From contig JAKAKD010000035.1 of assembly GCA_021824635.1 (NCBI GenBank), positions 1-58,218 of the forward strand: DNA of 58,218 nucleotides, given 5' to 3'. The position numbers and the translations under genes were made by a program. Source of the DNA: Bacteroidota bacterium. GTDB taxonomy: Bacteria; Bacteroidota; Ignavibacteria; Ignavibacteriales; Melioribacteraceae. Every line of letters starts with the position of its first letter. Position 1 is the stretch's first letter. This document shows positions 27,486-35,453 of the stretch, in pieces. Below the pieces are notes generated by a model, which had not been told where the DNA came from, did no database searches, and was given only the letters and a program-made list of their open reading frames with translations.

Positions 27486-29621
27486 CTATTTTCTTAATTC
27501 ATCGGGTATTTTCCCCGTCTTCAATTCTTCTGCAACTCTCTTTGCGCCGAGCAAATCTTGAAGAATTTCGAGAATTCCTTGTGATGCGACAGAGACCGCT
27601 CTGTTGGCTTCAGTTGTATAGATAAAATTACCTGCTAAACTTTCCATGTTGCCATCGAAAACAGCGCCAACAACTTCTGCTTTTGTATTGATTATCGCGC
27701 TGCCTGAATTTCCGCCGATAATATCATTCGTACTAATGAAATTATAAGGAGTGCTTAAATCGAAATCCGGATTTAGTTTTGTCCATCTTGCCGGTAGATC
27801 CCACGGATATTGTTTCTTGTGAGAATAATATCTGTCATATAAACCGTAGAAAGTTGTGATCGTAGGAGCGATTGTTCCGTTGTAATGATAGCTCTTCATA
27901 ACACCATCGCTAATACGTAAAGTAAATGTTGCATCCGGCGGAATTGATGTTCCGTAAACGGCATATAATACTTGTCCTAATTGACTTTCCAAAGCTTGTT
28001 CGGTTTCATTAATTTCTTTTGATTTAGCGGCAAATTCTTTGGCTTTGTCTTGTGTGTTAAGTACATAATAAATGAACGGATCGTTGGAATTCATAATTGC
28101 ATCCGCACCATTTTTTGCAAGATCAACAACTTTATCTTTTGTAGTAAGAGATGAATTTTTCAAAGCGTAATCTGCAGCAGCTTTACCGCTTAATCCATTG
28201 AACATTTTTTTTGCCAAAGGATTTTCGTTGCCAAGATTCATGTTAATATAATCAGCCATCATTGCCGTTAGTTTGCTATTCATGCTCTCATTTACTTTTT
28301 CCGGGAATAAGCCGTTGATGGTAGATTCTAACTTATCAGCTTTGTAATCGGGATTTCTATCAGCTTCCGGTTTCTTAAGATTGTTTGCAAGTTCAACAAT
28401 TTTTCTTGCAATAGATAAATAAACCGGTACAAATCGTGGGTTGATACTGTAAGCCGATGCCTCAAATGCAAATTTTCTTGCTTCATTTCTTGTCTGTTCT
28501 ATTCCTTCCCAAAGATGACCGTATTTTTGTTTTAGTTCGGGACTAGCCGCAACCGCATCTTTAAGTTTTTTCTCAAAGTCTTTCTTGCGAGCCATGAATA
28601 GCGGATCTTGTAAACCGGCAAGAACACCGGTGTAAACTTTTGCGCTGTTACCGATAAAAAATTGCTGTCCTCTATATTCATCTGCTTTAGCAGGTTCTTC
28701 GGCAATCATCTCATCATAAATTGAAAACAGACGGTTCAAGAGAAAGGCACCATTTTTATAAACAACATCTCTGTAGTATTCAAGTTGTGCAATAGTTTTT
28801 AATCTTTGTGTTGAACCGGGATTCCCGACAACAAACAAAAGTTCATTTTCTTGCGCACCGTTCTGACTGAACTTGTAAAAATTTTCTGTCTTCATTGGTT
28901 TTCCGTCTTCATCATAAGCGCGGAGAAAAGCAAAATCCGCATCATACCGCGGATATGTAAAGTTATCCGGATCGCCGCCATATAAACCTACTACTCTTTC
29001 ATTTGAATAAACTAACCGAATATCCTTGTAAGTTTTATATCCGTATAAAGAAAATTTACTTCCGTTATAAAGAGGTGTAACCTTGCAATTTAATCCCGTG
29101 TCATTATTATACTTGGTTTCTAATTCCTTAATAGCATTATTTCTTTTTTCAATTTTTTCTGCGTCAGTTTTGCCTGAATTAAAAGCTTCCATAACAGGTG
29201 CTGTTACATCTTCAATTAGAACTAGCTGTTCAACATAAGTCGGGGCTTTTCTTTCATCAGCTAAAGTTGATGCAAAAAAACCATTCTTAGGAATGTTTTC
29301 TCCATCTTTACTTATGCCTTCGAGAAATCCATCAACACAATGATGGTTTGTCATTATTAATCCGTCCTCCGATACAAAAGAAGCCGAACATCCTCCACCG
29401 AATCTGAGTGCTGATAGTCTAACTTTTTTTAACCATTCTTCGGATGCGTCAAAGCCATATGTTGATTTAATATACGCGTTTGGATAATCTTCAAACGTCC
29501 ACATTTTCCCCGTATCAAATTTCTGCGCCTTGACTGTATCTAAGTTAGATTGCGCGCTTAGCGGCAAAATAAAAACAAACAGAAATGAAAACATTATTGA
29601 TTTAAATAATACTCTTTTCAT
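27486..29621 (-). CDS. S46 dipeptidyl-peptidase (DPP7-like), second paralogue
   Basis: A tandem paralogue of the downstream S46 gene with the same architecture. A signal peptide ends at LSAQ near residue 23, the catalytic His is in TNHHCVDG near 94, and the Ser is in GGNSGSAI near 639 with Gly at the P1-determining position (FDGN). The length is about 711 residues. The start is set to ATG 29621, which has AAAGGTG upstream; the long upstream in-frame stretch contains the promoter and no signal sequence. Each gene has its own promoter and terminator, so the pair is duplicated units rather than one operon. Together they point to growth on peptides. Confidence 0.93.
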   Translation of the reverse strand: MKRVLFKSIMFSFLFVFILPLSAQSNLDTVKAQKFDTGKMWTFEDYPNAYIKSTYGFDASEEWLKKVRLSALRFGGGCSASFVSEDGLIMTNHHCVDGFLEGISKDGENIPKNGFFASTLADERKAPTYVEQLVLIEDVTAPVMEAFNSGKTDAEKIEKRNNAIKELETKYNNDTGLNCKVTPLYNGSKFSLYGYKTYKDIRLVYSNERVVGLYGGDPDNFTYPRYDADFAFLRAYDEDGKPMKTENFYKFSQNGAQENELLFVVGNPGSTQRLKTIAQLEYYRDVVYKNGAFLLNRLFSIYDEMIAEEPAKADEYRGQQFFIGNSAKVYTGVLAGLQDPLFMARKKDFEKKLKDAVAASPELKQKYGHLWEGIEQTRNEARKFAFEASAYSINPRFVPVYLSIARKIVELANNLKKPEADRNPDYKADKLESTINGLFPEKVNESMNSKLTAMMADYINMNLGNENPLAKKMFNGLSGKAAADYALKNSSLTTKDKVVDLAKNGADAIMNSNDPFIYYVLNTQDKAKEFAAKSKEINETEQALESQLGQVLYAVYGTSIPPDATFTLRISDGVMKSYHYNGTIAPTITTFYGLYDRYYSHKKQYPWDLPARWTKLNPDFDLSTPYNFISTNDIIGGNSGSAIINTKAEVVGAVFDGNMESLAGNFIYTTEANRAVSVASQGILEILQDLLGAKRVAEELKTGKIPDELRK

Positions 29622-29660
29622 ACAACACCTTTTGTTATTGAATGTGATATTGAATTGCAT

Positions 29661-29691
29661 CAAAAATAAAACAGTTCGGAGTGATAACCAA
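29661..29691 (-). promoter_or_regulatory. Promoter of the second S46 gene (TTG-N20-TATTTTTG)
   Basis: TTG at 29691-29689, a 20-base spacer and TATTTTTG at 29668-29661 on the minus strand match the Bacteroidota -33/-7 consensus. They lie 40 bases before the ATG. Confidence 0.55.
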
Positions 29692-29778
29692 GATTTCCAA
29701 GCCCGAGATTGGACAAAACTTAGTAAGATATTTCTCAAAAGATGATATTACGGTTGGTGAATGATGACAACAAATACA

Positions 29779-29807
29779 ATAATGGCTGCCAGTCATGCCG
29801 CCATTAT
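29779..29807 (-). terminator. Hairpin after marR
   Basis: ATAATGGC at 29779-29786 and GCCATTAT at 29800-29807 form an 8-bp stem about 25 bases past the marR stop. The tail is T-rich but interrupted, so termination is likely rather than certain. Confidence 0.55.
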
Positions 29808-29832
29808 AAAATTTATACTGAAAGAGAAAATT

Positions 29833-30282
29833 TTACCCTCGAAGTTTATCTAATAGTTCGTTTAGCTTTTTTGCTTCGGATTCGGAAAGGTTCTCGAAGA
29901 GCGAATCATACTTTTCATTTAACTTGTCCATCTCCAGAAGTAACTTCAAACCTTTTTCCGTGATGATTACATCCACGCGCCGCCGGTCGTCTAAAGAAAG
30001 ATTTCTCTTCACAAAACCTTTAATGCGTAAACGCTCAACAAGCCGTGAGGCATCCGACATTTTATCCAGCATCCTTTCCTTAAGTAAATTTATTGTTGCT
30101 GGATTTGGATATTGTCCTCTAAGTATGCGCAAAATATTGTATTGATTACCGGTTATTTGGTACTTAGTAAACAGTTTGGATTGTGAATTCATAAGCCAGC
30201 CGTAAGTGTAAATAACATTTACGGCAAGCTTGTGATATTCATTGCGAAATTTTTGCTGTTTTATTTCTACTTCGAGCTTCAT
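29833..30282 (-). CDS. MarR-family transcriptional regulator
   Basis: A 149-residue winged-helix regulator. The order of helices and wing is typical: the helix-turn-helix region lies around residues 60-85 (TINLLKERMLDKMSDASRLVERL), followed by the wing with the conserved LSLDDRRRVDVIITEKG. The effector is unknown. Its start overlaps the stop of yceI by four bases, so it is the second gene of a yceI-marR operon and probably controls that operon, a common arrangement. Confidence 0.9.
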   Translation of the reverse strand: MKLEVEIKQQKFRNEYHKLAVNVIYTYGWLMNSQSKLFTKYQITGNQYNILRILRGQYPNPATINLLKERMLDKMSDASRLVERLRIKGFVKRNLSLDDRRRVDVIITEKGLKLLLEMDKLNEKYDSLFENLSESEAKKLNELLDKLRG

Positions 30283-30866
30283 TTCGATTTTTGCAACTCA
30301 AGATTAACAGTCATTTCAACTGTCTTACCAACAACAGCACCACCGGCTTCAATCAATGCGTTCCATTTCAAATTATAATCAAAACGGTTTATCGAGCCTG
30401 TTATTTTAAATCCGGCTTTAATATTTCCATACGGATCTTTGACCGAACCATTATAAACAACATCGAGAGTTACTTCTTTTGTTACGTCTCGGATTGTAAG
30501 ATCGCCAACAAGTTTGTAATTCTTGCCGCTTACTTTCTTAAAAGATTTTCCTTTAAAAGTCAGTTTTGGAAATTTCTCGGCGTTGAAAAAATCATCTGAT
30601 TTAAGATGTTTATCGCGCGCATCGTTATCAGTACTGATACTGTTAACGTCTGCCCAGAAATCAATCTTAGCATCGCTAAAATCATCTTTGGATGATTCAA
30701 CAGTTGCATCAAAAGTTTTGAATTCTCCGGTAACTTCCGATATGATTAAGTGAGTAACTGTAAATTGAACTTTGGAATGAGCTTTATCTACAGTCCATTT
30801 TGTTTGTGCATTTATAGTCATTAGACTAATTAGTGCTAGAATTGCAGCAAAACGAAATTTTGCCAT
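30279..30866 (-). CDS. YceI-family periplasmic lipid-binding protein
   Basis: An exported 195-residue protein with a signal peptide ending at INAQ near residue 21. It is followed by the YceI lipocalin-like barrel (WTVDKAHSKVQFTVTHL near residue 23, later RDKHLKSDDFFN and KEVTLDV). Family members bind isoprenoid-like lipids in the periplasm and often respond to stress. The ATG at 30866 has the strong ribosome-binding site AGGAGG. It is transcribed first, with the MarR regulator overlapping its stop by four bases. Confidence 0.92.
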   Translation of the reverse strand: MAKFRFAAILALISLMTINAQTKWTVDKAHSKVQFTVTHLIISEVTGEFKTFDATVESSKDDFSDAKIDFWADVNSISTDNDARDKHLKSDDFFNAEKFPKLTFKGKSFKKVSGKNYKLVGDLTIRDVTKEVTLDVVYNGSVKDPYGNIKAGFKITGSINRFDYNLKWNALIEAGGAVVGKTVEMTVNLELQKSK

Positions 30867-31016
30867 TTGAACCTCCTATTTATTATTTGATATTTATTAC
30901 GAGTTAGAATATATGTTGCGACATTTAATGTTATAACGTAGATGTGGTTTTATAAGTTCCCGTAAGAAGAATTATTTTCATTAATTATTTGGAGGGATAA
31001 CTAACTGCCGGTTGAA

Positions 31017-31304
31017 TTACATAAAAATCTCCGGATACATAAACGGCTGTATTCTTCTTTCGTCCTCAAATGTGCCATTGCAGAGATGACACTTTCGAGT
31101 ATAGAAGACTCCCGGCTCTTCAGACCCTTCAAGAGAAAAGAAATTTACAACCGCATGACAGTTGCTGCACTGAACTATATGATGGGTATTTAACCTCTTT
31201 ACGCAATCGGGACAAAGGAAATCTGTATCTGAATATTTATCCTTCAACCCGATAGGGAAAATTGAATTACAATTTGAATTGCTGCAAGATGTAAATTTTT
31301 GCAA
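31017..31304 (-). CDS. Small multi-zinc-ribbon protein
   Basis: A hypothetical protein of about 95 residues with four cysteine pairs (CSNSNC, CPDC, CSNC, CHLC), each flanked like zinc knuckles, so probably two zinc ribbons. It has no signal peptide or membrane segment. The only ordinary in-frame start is TTG 31304, but it has no ribosome-binding site. An excellent GAGGAGG at 31337-31331 is instead spaced five bases from an in-frame ATC at 31325, and an in-frame TAA lies just upstream. The true N-terminus may therefore be seven residues longer, starting at a non-standard codon. No family was recognised. Confidence 0.7.
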   Translation of the reverse strand: MQKFTSCSNSNCNSIFPIGLKDKYSDTDFLCPDCVKRLNTHHIVQCSNCHAVVNFFSLEGSEEPGVFYTRKCHLCNGTFEDERRIQPFMYPEIFM

Positions 31305-31427
31305 TCCAGTAAAAACTGATTCGATAACAACCTCCTCTTAGAAAAACGCTGTAAATATAATCCGGCAGCTAATTCATTTCGATGCAAAAATTAATCCTAT
31401 GAGGTTAGTAAATCCTTTTGTTTTGAT

Positions 31428-31435
31428 TAAATTTG
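31428..31435 (+). promoter_or_regulatory. Candidate -7 box (TAAATTTG) of the phosphohexomutase gene
   Basis: It matches TAnnTTTG and lies 37 bases before the ATG. No clear -33 TTG is seen at 20 bases. Confidence 0.3.
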
Positions 31436-31472
31436 CCCCGTAAAAAGTTTTAGAAAATTTTTGGAGAAAACG

Positions 31473-32819
31473 ATGGAAAGAATTCAGTCTTTCAAAGCTT
31501 ATGATATAAGAGGTAAAGTCCCCGGCGAATTGAACACAGACCTTGCATATAAAATTGGACGTGCAATTGTAAAATATTTGAATGCGAAATCAATTGTGAT
31601 CGGTAGAGACGTACGGAAGTCATCACCGGATCTTTCATATGCACTTACAGCGGGAATAACCGATGCCGGCTGCGATGTTTTCGATCTTGGATTGTGCGGA
31701 ACTGAAATGATTTATTTCGGCACTCCGTTCCTTAATGCCGATGGCGGTGTAATGATAACCGCAAGCCACAATCCGCCGGAATACAATGGATTGAAATTCG
31801 TAAAAAAAGGTTCTGTTCCGATGGGGTACGATTCCGGTTTAGACGTAATTGAACAAATGGTTCTGAATAATGAACTTGGTGAGATAGCGGCTGTAAAAGG
31901 GAAAGCAATTCAAAAAGAGATAATGAACGAATTTATTTCTAAGGTAACACAATTTTTTGATGCAAAGAAAATTCTACCTTATAAAGTGGTCGTGAACGCA
32001 GGCAACGGATGTGTTGGACCCGCTCTTGACGCACTTGAAAAATATTTGCCCGTTGAAATGATAAAAGTTTTTCATGAACCGGATTCAAATTTTCCGAATG
32101 GAGTGCCAAATCCTCTGCTTCCAGAAAACCGTCAGCCGACTATTGACGCAATTAATAAATATGGCGCCGATCTTGGCGTTGCATGGGACGGCGATTACGA
32201 TAGATGCTTCTTTTTTGATGAACGTGGAAGTTTTATTGAAGGGTATTATATAGTTGGTTTGCTTGCCAAATCAATTCTAAAATTAAATCCGGGAGAAAAA
32301 ATTGTTCACGATCCCCGCCTCATCTGGAATACGATTGATGTGGTTACAAAAGCGGGCGGTGAAGCAGTGGTTTCTAAAAGCGGTCACGCTTTCATAAAGC
32401 AGAAAATGAGAGAAGTTAATTCAATCTATGGCGGAGAAATGTCGGCTCATCATTATTTCCGTGATAATTTTTATTCCGATAGCGGACTCATTCCATTTGT
32501 TCTAATTCTTCAATTAATGTCCCATGAAAAATCAAAACTTTCCGACCTCGTAGGGGAAATGATAAAATCATATCCTTGTTCGGGAGAAATTAATTCGACC
32601 ATTCCGGAACCGGCTTTAATGATCGAAAAATTGAAAGAAAAATATTCTGACGGGATATTGGATGAATTAGATGGGGTAAGTATCGAATTTCCGGACTGGC
32701 GTTTTAACGTTAGAATGAGCAATACAGAGCCGCTTCTTCGGTTAAATGTTGAATCCAAAAAAGATGAAAAATTAATGCAAAAAAAAACCGACGAACTCTT
32801 GAAATTTATTAGAGGATAG
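31473..32819 (+). CDS. Phosphomannomutase/phosphoglucomutase
   Basis: Interconverts hexose 1- and 6-phosphates for sugar-nucleotide and exopolysaccharide synthesis. The phosphoserine loop TASHNPPEYNGLK lies near residue 96, the metal-binding DGDYDRC near 238, the sugar-specificity loop GGEMSAHHYF near 320, and the phosphate-binding RMSNTEPLLRLN near 415. GEMSAHHYF is the form found in enzymes acting on both mannose and glucose phosphates. At about 448 residues the length matches AlgC/ManB. The start is ATG 31473 with GGAG seven bases upstream; an upstream TTG lacks a site. Confidence 0.93.
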   Translation: MERIQSFKAYDIRGKVPGELNTDLAYKIGRAIVKYLNAKSIVIGRDVRKSSPDLSYALTAGITDAGCDVFDLGLCGTEMIYFGTPFLNADGGVMITASHNPPEYNGLKFVKKGSVPMGYDSGLDVIEQMVLNNELGEIAAVKGKAIQKEIMNEFISKVTQFFDAKKILPYKVVVNAGNGCVGPALDALEKYLPVEMIKVFHEPDSNFPNGVPNPLLPENRQPTIDAINKYGADLGVAWDGDYDRCFFFDERGSFIEGYYIVGLLAKSILKLNPGEKIVHDPRLIWNTIDVVTKAGGEAVVSKSGHAFIKQKMREVNSIYGGEMSAHHYFRDNFYSDSGLIPFVLILQLMSHEKSKLSDLVGEMIKSYPCSGEINSTIPEPALMIEKLKEKYSDGILDELDGVSIEFPDWRFNVRMSNTEPLLRLNVESKKDEKLMQKKTDELLKFIRG

Positions 32820-32880
32820 TTATATTTGTGTGTAGCAATTGAAAAGTGTTGGCGTATAAAGACCAATAAGGTAATCGGAA

Positions 32881-33099
32881 ATGTCTAAAGAACAAGAAAA
32901 AACGATTGATGTTGATAAGCTTTTGAAGAATAAATTAAAAGCGGTTAGTGTTGGTTCTTTAGAAAATGCTATTTCGAAAGTAGTAAGTGATATGGTTGGA
33001 GAAGATTACAAATGCACCATTGGAGAAGTTAAATATACGATGTTCAGCGGTGCAGATTTTCACATAAAAATTGAATTAAGTTATAATCCAGAGCAATAA
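32881..33099 (+). CDS. Small hypothetical protein, 72 aa
   Basis: I do not recognise a named family. It is a 72-residue acidic-basic mixed protein without cysteines, signal or membrane segment. The N-terminal 35 residues are probably helical and the rest alternates as in a small beta-sheet (YKCTIGEVKYTMF, DFHIKIELSY). It follows the phosphohexomutase by 61 bases on the same strand and may be cotranscribed with it. A weak AAGGTAATCGGAA precedes its ATG. Confidence 0.6.
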   Translation: MSKEQEKTIDVDKLLKNKLKAVSVGSLENAISKVVSDMVGEDYKCTIGEVKYTMFSGADFHIKIELSYNPEQ

Positions 33100-33103
33100 A
33101 GTT

Positions 33104-33161
33104 TAGGGAGTTGCGGCTGGGCTTAGGTCTCCCCCCAACCTGGGTCTGGCTCTTCTCCCTA
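33104..33161. terminator. Hairpin between convergent genes
   Basis: TAGGGAG (33104-33110) pairs with CTCCCTA (33155-33161), followed on the plus strand by GTTTTTTA. The long, C-rich interior has a small AGGT/ACCT pairing. A bidirectional terminator is plausible; a repeat element cannot be excluded. Confidence 0.4.
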
Positions 33162-33166
33162 GTTTT

Positions 33167-34306
33167 TTATCTACCCTCAATGATTTTTCCTAACTCTTTA
33201 ACAACCTTTTCAATCTCTTCGTTTGTATTATAAAAATGAGGTGAAAACCGAATCATCCCTTCGCGTACTGCTGAATATATTTTCTTCTTTTCTAATTCAT
33301 CATAAATCCTTTTTGCATCTTCATGCTTGAATGTTATTATCCCGGCTCTATTTTTTTCAGTTACATTTTCTAGAATGGTTTTAATTCCAATCTGAGATAA
33401 TTTTTCTAAAAAGAAATTAGTGTTAGCTAATATTTTATTTTCAACATTCTGCATTTCGAAATTGAGGAATAGATCCAGCATAGAATCGAATATTGCAACA
33501 CCAAGAGCATTTACAGTTCCGTTCTGAAAGCGTTCCGCACTTGATTTTAGTGTGAGCTCATAATCAAGAAGATTCCATGCATTATTAACTGAAGTCCAGC
33601 CGACATTTTTTTGATTAATCCGGTTTTGCAATTCTTCGCTTAGATAGATATAAGACAATCCTTGACTGCTCATCAGCCATTTTTGTGTACCGCCGGAGAG
33701 AAAATCTATTTTAGATTTGTTCACATCTATTTGAACAACGCCGGCACCTTGAATTGCATCTATACTAAAAATAATTCTATGCCGCTTACACAATTCCCCT
33801 ATTGCGTCAACATCTGCACGATAACCGGAAAGAAATTGAACAAGACTGATCGAAATTAATTTTGTTTTTGGCGTAATCGCCTTTTCAATATCTTCAAGAT
33901 CAACAATTCCATTGCGTGATTTTATCAGATCAATTTCAACACCTTGCTTTTGTAAATTTAGAAAGGGATAGATGTTCGATGGAAATTCAATGTCATTCAA
34001 AATAATTCTATCACCTGCTTTCAAATCCAGCCCTTGGGCTAGTATATTCAATCCATTTGATACATTATCAACCCATGCAAGCCGGTCTGCCGTTGTCCCA
34101 AGTATTTTCCCAAGCTTTTCTTTCGCACCGCTGTCCCATTTCAGAAAGGATTGATAATTCTCAATCTTATCACCGCTCCGCTGCTGTGCGTATTCATTTA
34201 TACGGTTCAATACCAGAGAAGACCATGGTCCTTTTGCGGCATGATTGAAATAGATCTGATCGGTATCTAAATGAGGGAATAATTTTCGTGCTTCAGTAAT
34301 GTTCAT
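33167..34306 (-). CDS. Class V aminotransferase-fold PLP enzyme
   Basis: A PLP-dependent enzyme of the cysteine desulfurase/isopenicillin-epimerase branch. The PLP lysine is in GGTQKWLMSSQG near residue 207, the preceding aspartate is in IFSIDAIQGAG near 178, and the N-terminal YFNHAAKGPWS is family-typical. It is 379 residues, slightly shorter than SufS, and the mobile loop with the sulphur-accepting cysteine of desulfurases is not apparent. The reaction is therefore not assigned. It converges with the 72-aa gene. Confidence 0.85.
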   Translation of the reverse strand: MNITEARKLFPHLDTDQIYFNHAAKGPWSSLVLNRINEYAQQRSGDKIENYQSFLKWDSGAKEKLGKILGTTADRLAWVDNVSNGLNILAQGLDLKAGDRIILNDIEFPSNIYPFLNLQKQGVEIDLIKSRNGIVDLEDIEKAITPKTKLISISLVQFLSGYRADVDAIGELCKRHRIIFSIDAIQGAGVVQIDVNKSKIDFLSGGTQKWLMSSQGLSYIYLSEELQNRINQKNVGWTSVNNAWNLLDYELTLKSSAERFQNGTVNALGVAIFDSMLDLFLNFEMQNVENKILANTNFFLEKLSQIGIKTILENVTEKNRAGIITFKHEDAKRIYDELEKKKIYSAVREGMIRFSPHFYNTNEEIEKVVKELGKIIEGR

Positions 34307-34389
34307 ATTTTTTCCAATGAATTTGATTTTAACCTCTCTAAAATTATAGAAACTTTTCGATAATACGATTAGAAATAAAAGGAATTGTT

Positions 34390-34551
34390 ATGAACAAACT
34401 ATTAGAAATTGCCCGTGCGTTTTACGGAGTATTTATACCAAGAAAATATCAGAAAAACTTTTTGCGTTTTGCTGAAAAATATTTGGATGAAAGATATTCG
34501 GTTGAAACAGCAGTCGGCTTAGCACTAAGAAAGCTAAATCTGGATAGATAG
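34390..34551 (+). CDS. Small hypothetical protein, 53 aa
   Basis: A short frame starting at ATG 34390 preceded by AAAAGGA six bases upstream. The translation is basic and helical: it begins MNKLLEIARAFYGVF, followed by RKYQKNFLRFAEKYLDE, and ends RKLNLDR. It resembles a DNA-binding or partner-binding helix pair but matches no family known to me. It lies just before the accessory island of DUF2442, DUF4160 and YefM/YoeB, so it may be part of that cargo. Confidence 0.45.
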   Translation: MNKLLEIARAFYGVFIPRKYQKNFLRFAEKYLDERYSVETAVGLALRKLNLDR

Positions 34552-34575
34552 ACCAATCAAATTTTGAATATCAAC

Positions 34576-34598
34576 GAAGAGATTCAAGGTTTTTCAAC
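34576..34598. repeat. Left direct repeat of the accessory island
   Basis: A 23-base unit GAAGAGATTCAAGGTTTTTC plus three further bases recurs at 35127-35149 with one mismatch, in the same orientation. It brackets the DUF2442 and DUF4160 genes. Confidence 0.7.
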
Positions 34599-34836
34599 TA
34601 GTAGTAATTAAACTATTAACAGAAATATCTTCATCAATATCTTCCCAATGAATGCCGATACCTCTTCCAATAAGACGCCAGTTTTTCCTTTGCAGATCTG
34701 TTGCGTCACGTAAACGTGGAAACCATTCTAAAGGGGCCGAGACTTCCCTTCCGTCTGCCAAAACAACCCGGAGGGAATCTGGCAAAAAAGATAAATCTAT
34801 TATTCTCGGTTCAACTTTTACGGCTAAAGTATTCAT
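34594..34836 (-). CDS. DUF2442-family protein
   Basis: A small protein of about 80 residues with the DUF2442 features: a beta segment LRVVLADGREVSAPLEWFPRL, then the charged RKNWRLIGRGIGIHWEDIDEDISV. Members usually sit next to DUF4160 genes, as here, and the pair is suspected of being toxin-antitoxin-like without firm proof. The start is ATG 34836 with GAGGAG upstream; that site and the start codon lie inside the last codons of DUF4160, so the pair is overlapping and translationally coupled. Confidence 0.82.
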   Translation of the reverse strand: MNTLAVKVEPRIIDLSFLPDSLRVVLADGREVSAPLEWFPRLRDATDLQRKNWRLIGRGIGIHWEDIDEDISVNSLITTS

Positions 34837-35053
34837 TCCACTTCTCCTCAAACAACTTTTTATTTTCTTGAACTAATTTTCTTAATTCTGAAATTTCACT
34901 ACTTCTAAAACCGTCCGATTTTGCCAATTGAATCGGGTTGAGCTAAAATTTTGCATATCGGTCAGCTTGTTCAATGTGAATGTGCATTGGCTCGTTTCCT
35001 TCACGGCTGAAAAAGAAAAAACGATATCCATTTGTTCTTAAAATTGTAGGCAC
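34811..35053 (-). pseudogene. DUF4160-family gene interrupted by an amber codon
   Basis: Read from GTG 35053 the frame encodes a normal DUF4160 protein: it opens VPTILRTNGYRFFFFSREG, followed by NEPMHIHIEQADRYAKF. It then hits TAG at 34945-34943 exactly where the family has tryptophan (KFWL). After the stop the same frame continues with clear family similarity (LNPIQLAKSDGFRSSEISEL) to a TGA at 34813-34811, overlapping the DUF2442 start. This is a single-base nonsense change (TGG to TAG) in an otherwise intact 80-codon gene. It could be a recent pseudogene, or be readable by suppression. Confidence 0.8.
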
Positions 35054-35083
35054 ATGTAAATATAAAATTTAATTGCCCCGTCG

Positions 35084-35117
35084 TCAAGGTTTATACCACT
35101 CACCCAGTAAACCTTGA
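35084..35117. repeat. Inverted repeat TCAAGGTTTA/TAAACCTTGA
   Basis: Ten-base perfect arms at 35084-35093 and 35108-35117, just before the right direct repeat, share the CAAGGTTT core with it and with the hairpin at 35749-35772. Confidence 0.6.
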
Positions 35118-35126
35118 ATGCCAGAT

Positions 35127-35149
35127 GAAGAGATTCAAGGTTTTCCAAC
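35127..35149. repeat. Right direct repeat of the accessory island
   Basis: It matches 34576-34598 at 22 of 23 bases, same orientation, about 60 bases before the antitoxin start. Confidence 0.7.
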
Positions 35150-35210
35150 AATAATGAATTGACAAAGCGTGCATAAAAGCGTACGTTTGCGTAAAATGAA
35201 AAAGGATTTT

Positions 35211-35453
35211 ATGAGTACGGTAAATTCAACACTCGCAAGAAACAGCCTCTACCAATTAATAGATAAAGCAAATGAAACCAGCGAGCCAATAATTATCACA
35301 GGAAAAAGAGGAAATGCCGTTTTGGTTTCAGAGGATGATTGGAGGGCAATTCAGGAGACGCTTTTTCTAATATCCATACCGAACATGAGAGAATCAATAA
35401 TTACCGGAATGAAAGAGCCGGTTAGTAAATGTTCTAATAAAATAGTATGGTAA
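35211..35453 (+). CDS. YefM/Phd-type antitoxin
   Basis: The antitoxin of a type II pair, which binds the YoeB-type toxin encoded just downstream and autorepresses the operon. The N-terminal DNA-binding Phd fold (VNSTLARNSLYQLIDKANE) is followed by the signature EPIIITGKRGNAVLVSEDDW and a C-terminal toxin-wrapping tail. The length is 80 residues from ATG 35211, chosen because AAAGGA precedes it; an upstream start would add a basic 14-residue extension with no site. It overlaps the toxin by seven bases. Confidence 0.88.
   Translation: MSTVNSTLARNSLYQLIDKANETSEPIIITGKRGNAVLVSEDDWRAIQETLFLISIPNMRESIITGMKEPVSKCSNKIVW

Noticed and set aside
25161-29621. A single operon for the two S46 genes
   Set aside because: A strong terminator at 27455-27476 and a separate promoter at 27385-27416 lie between them.
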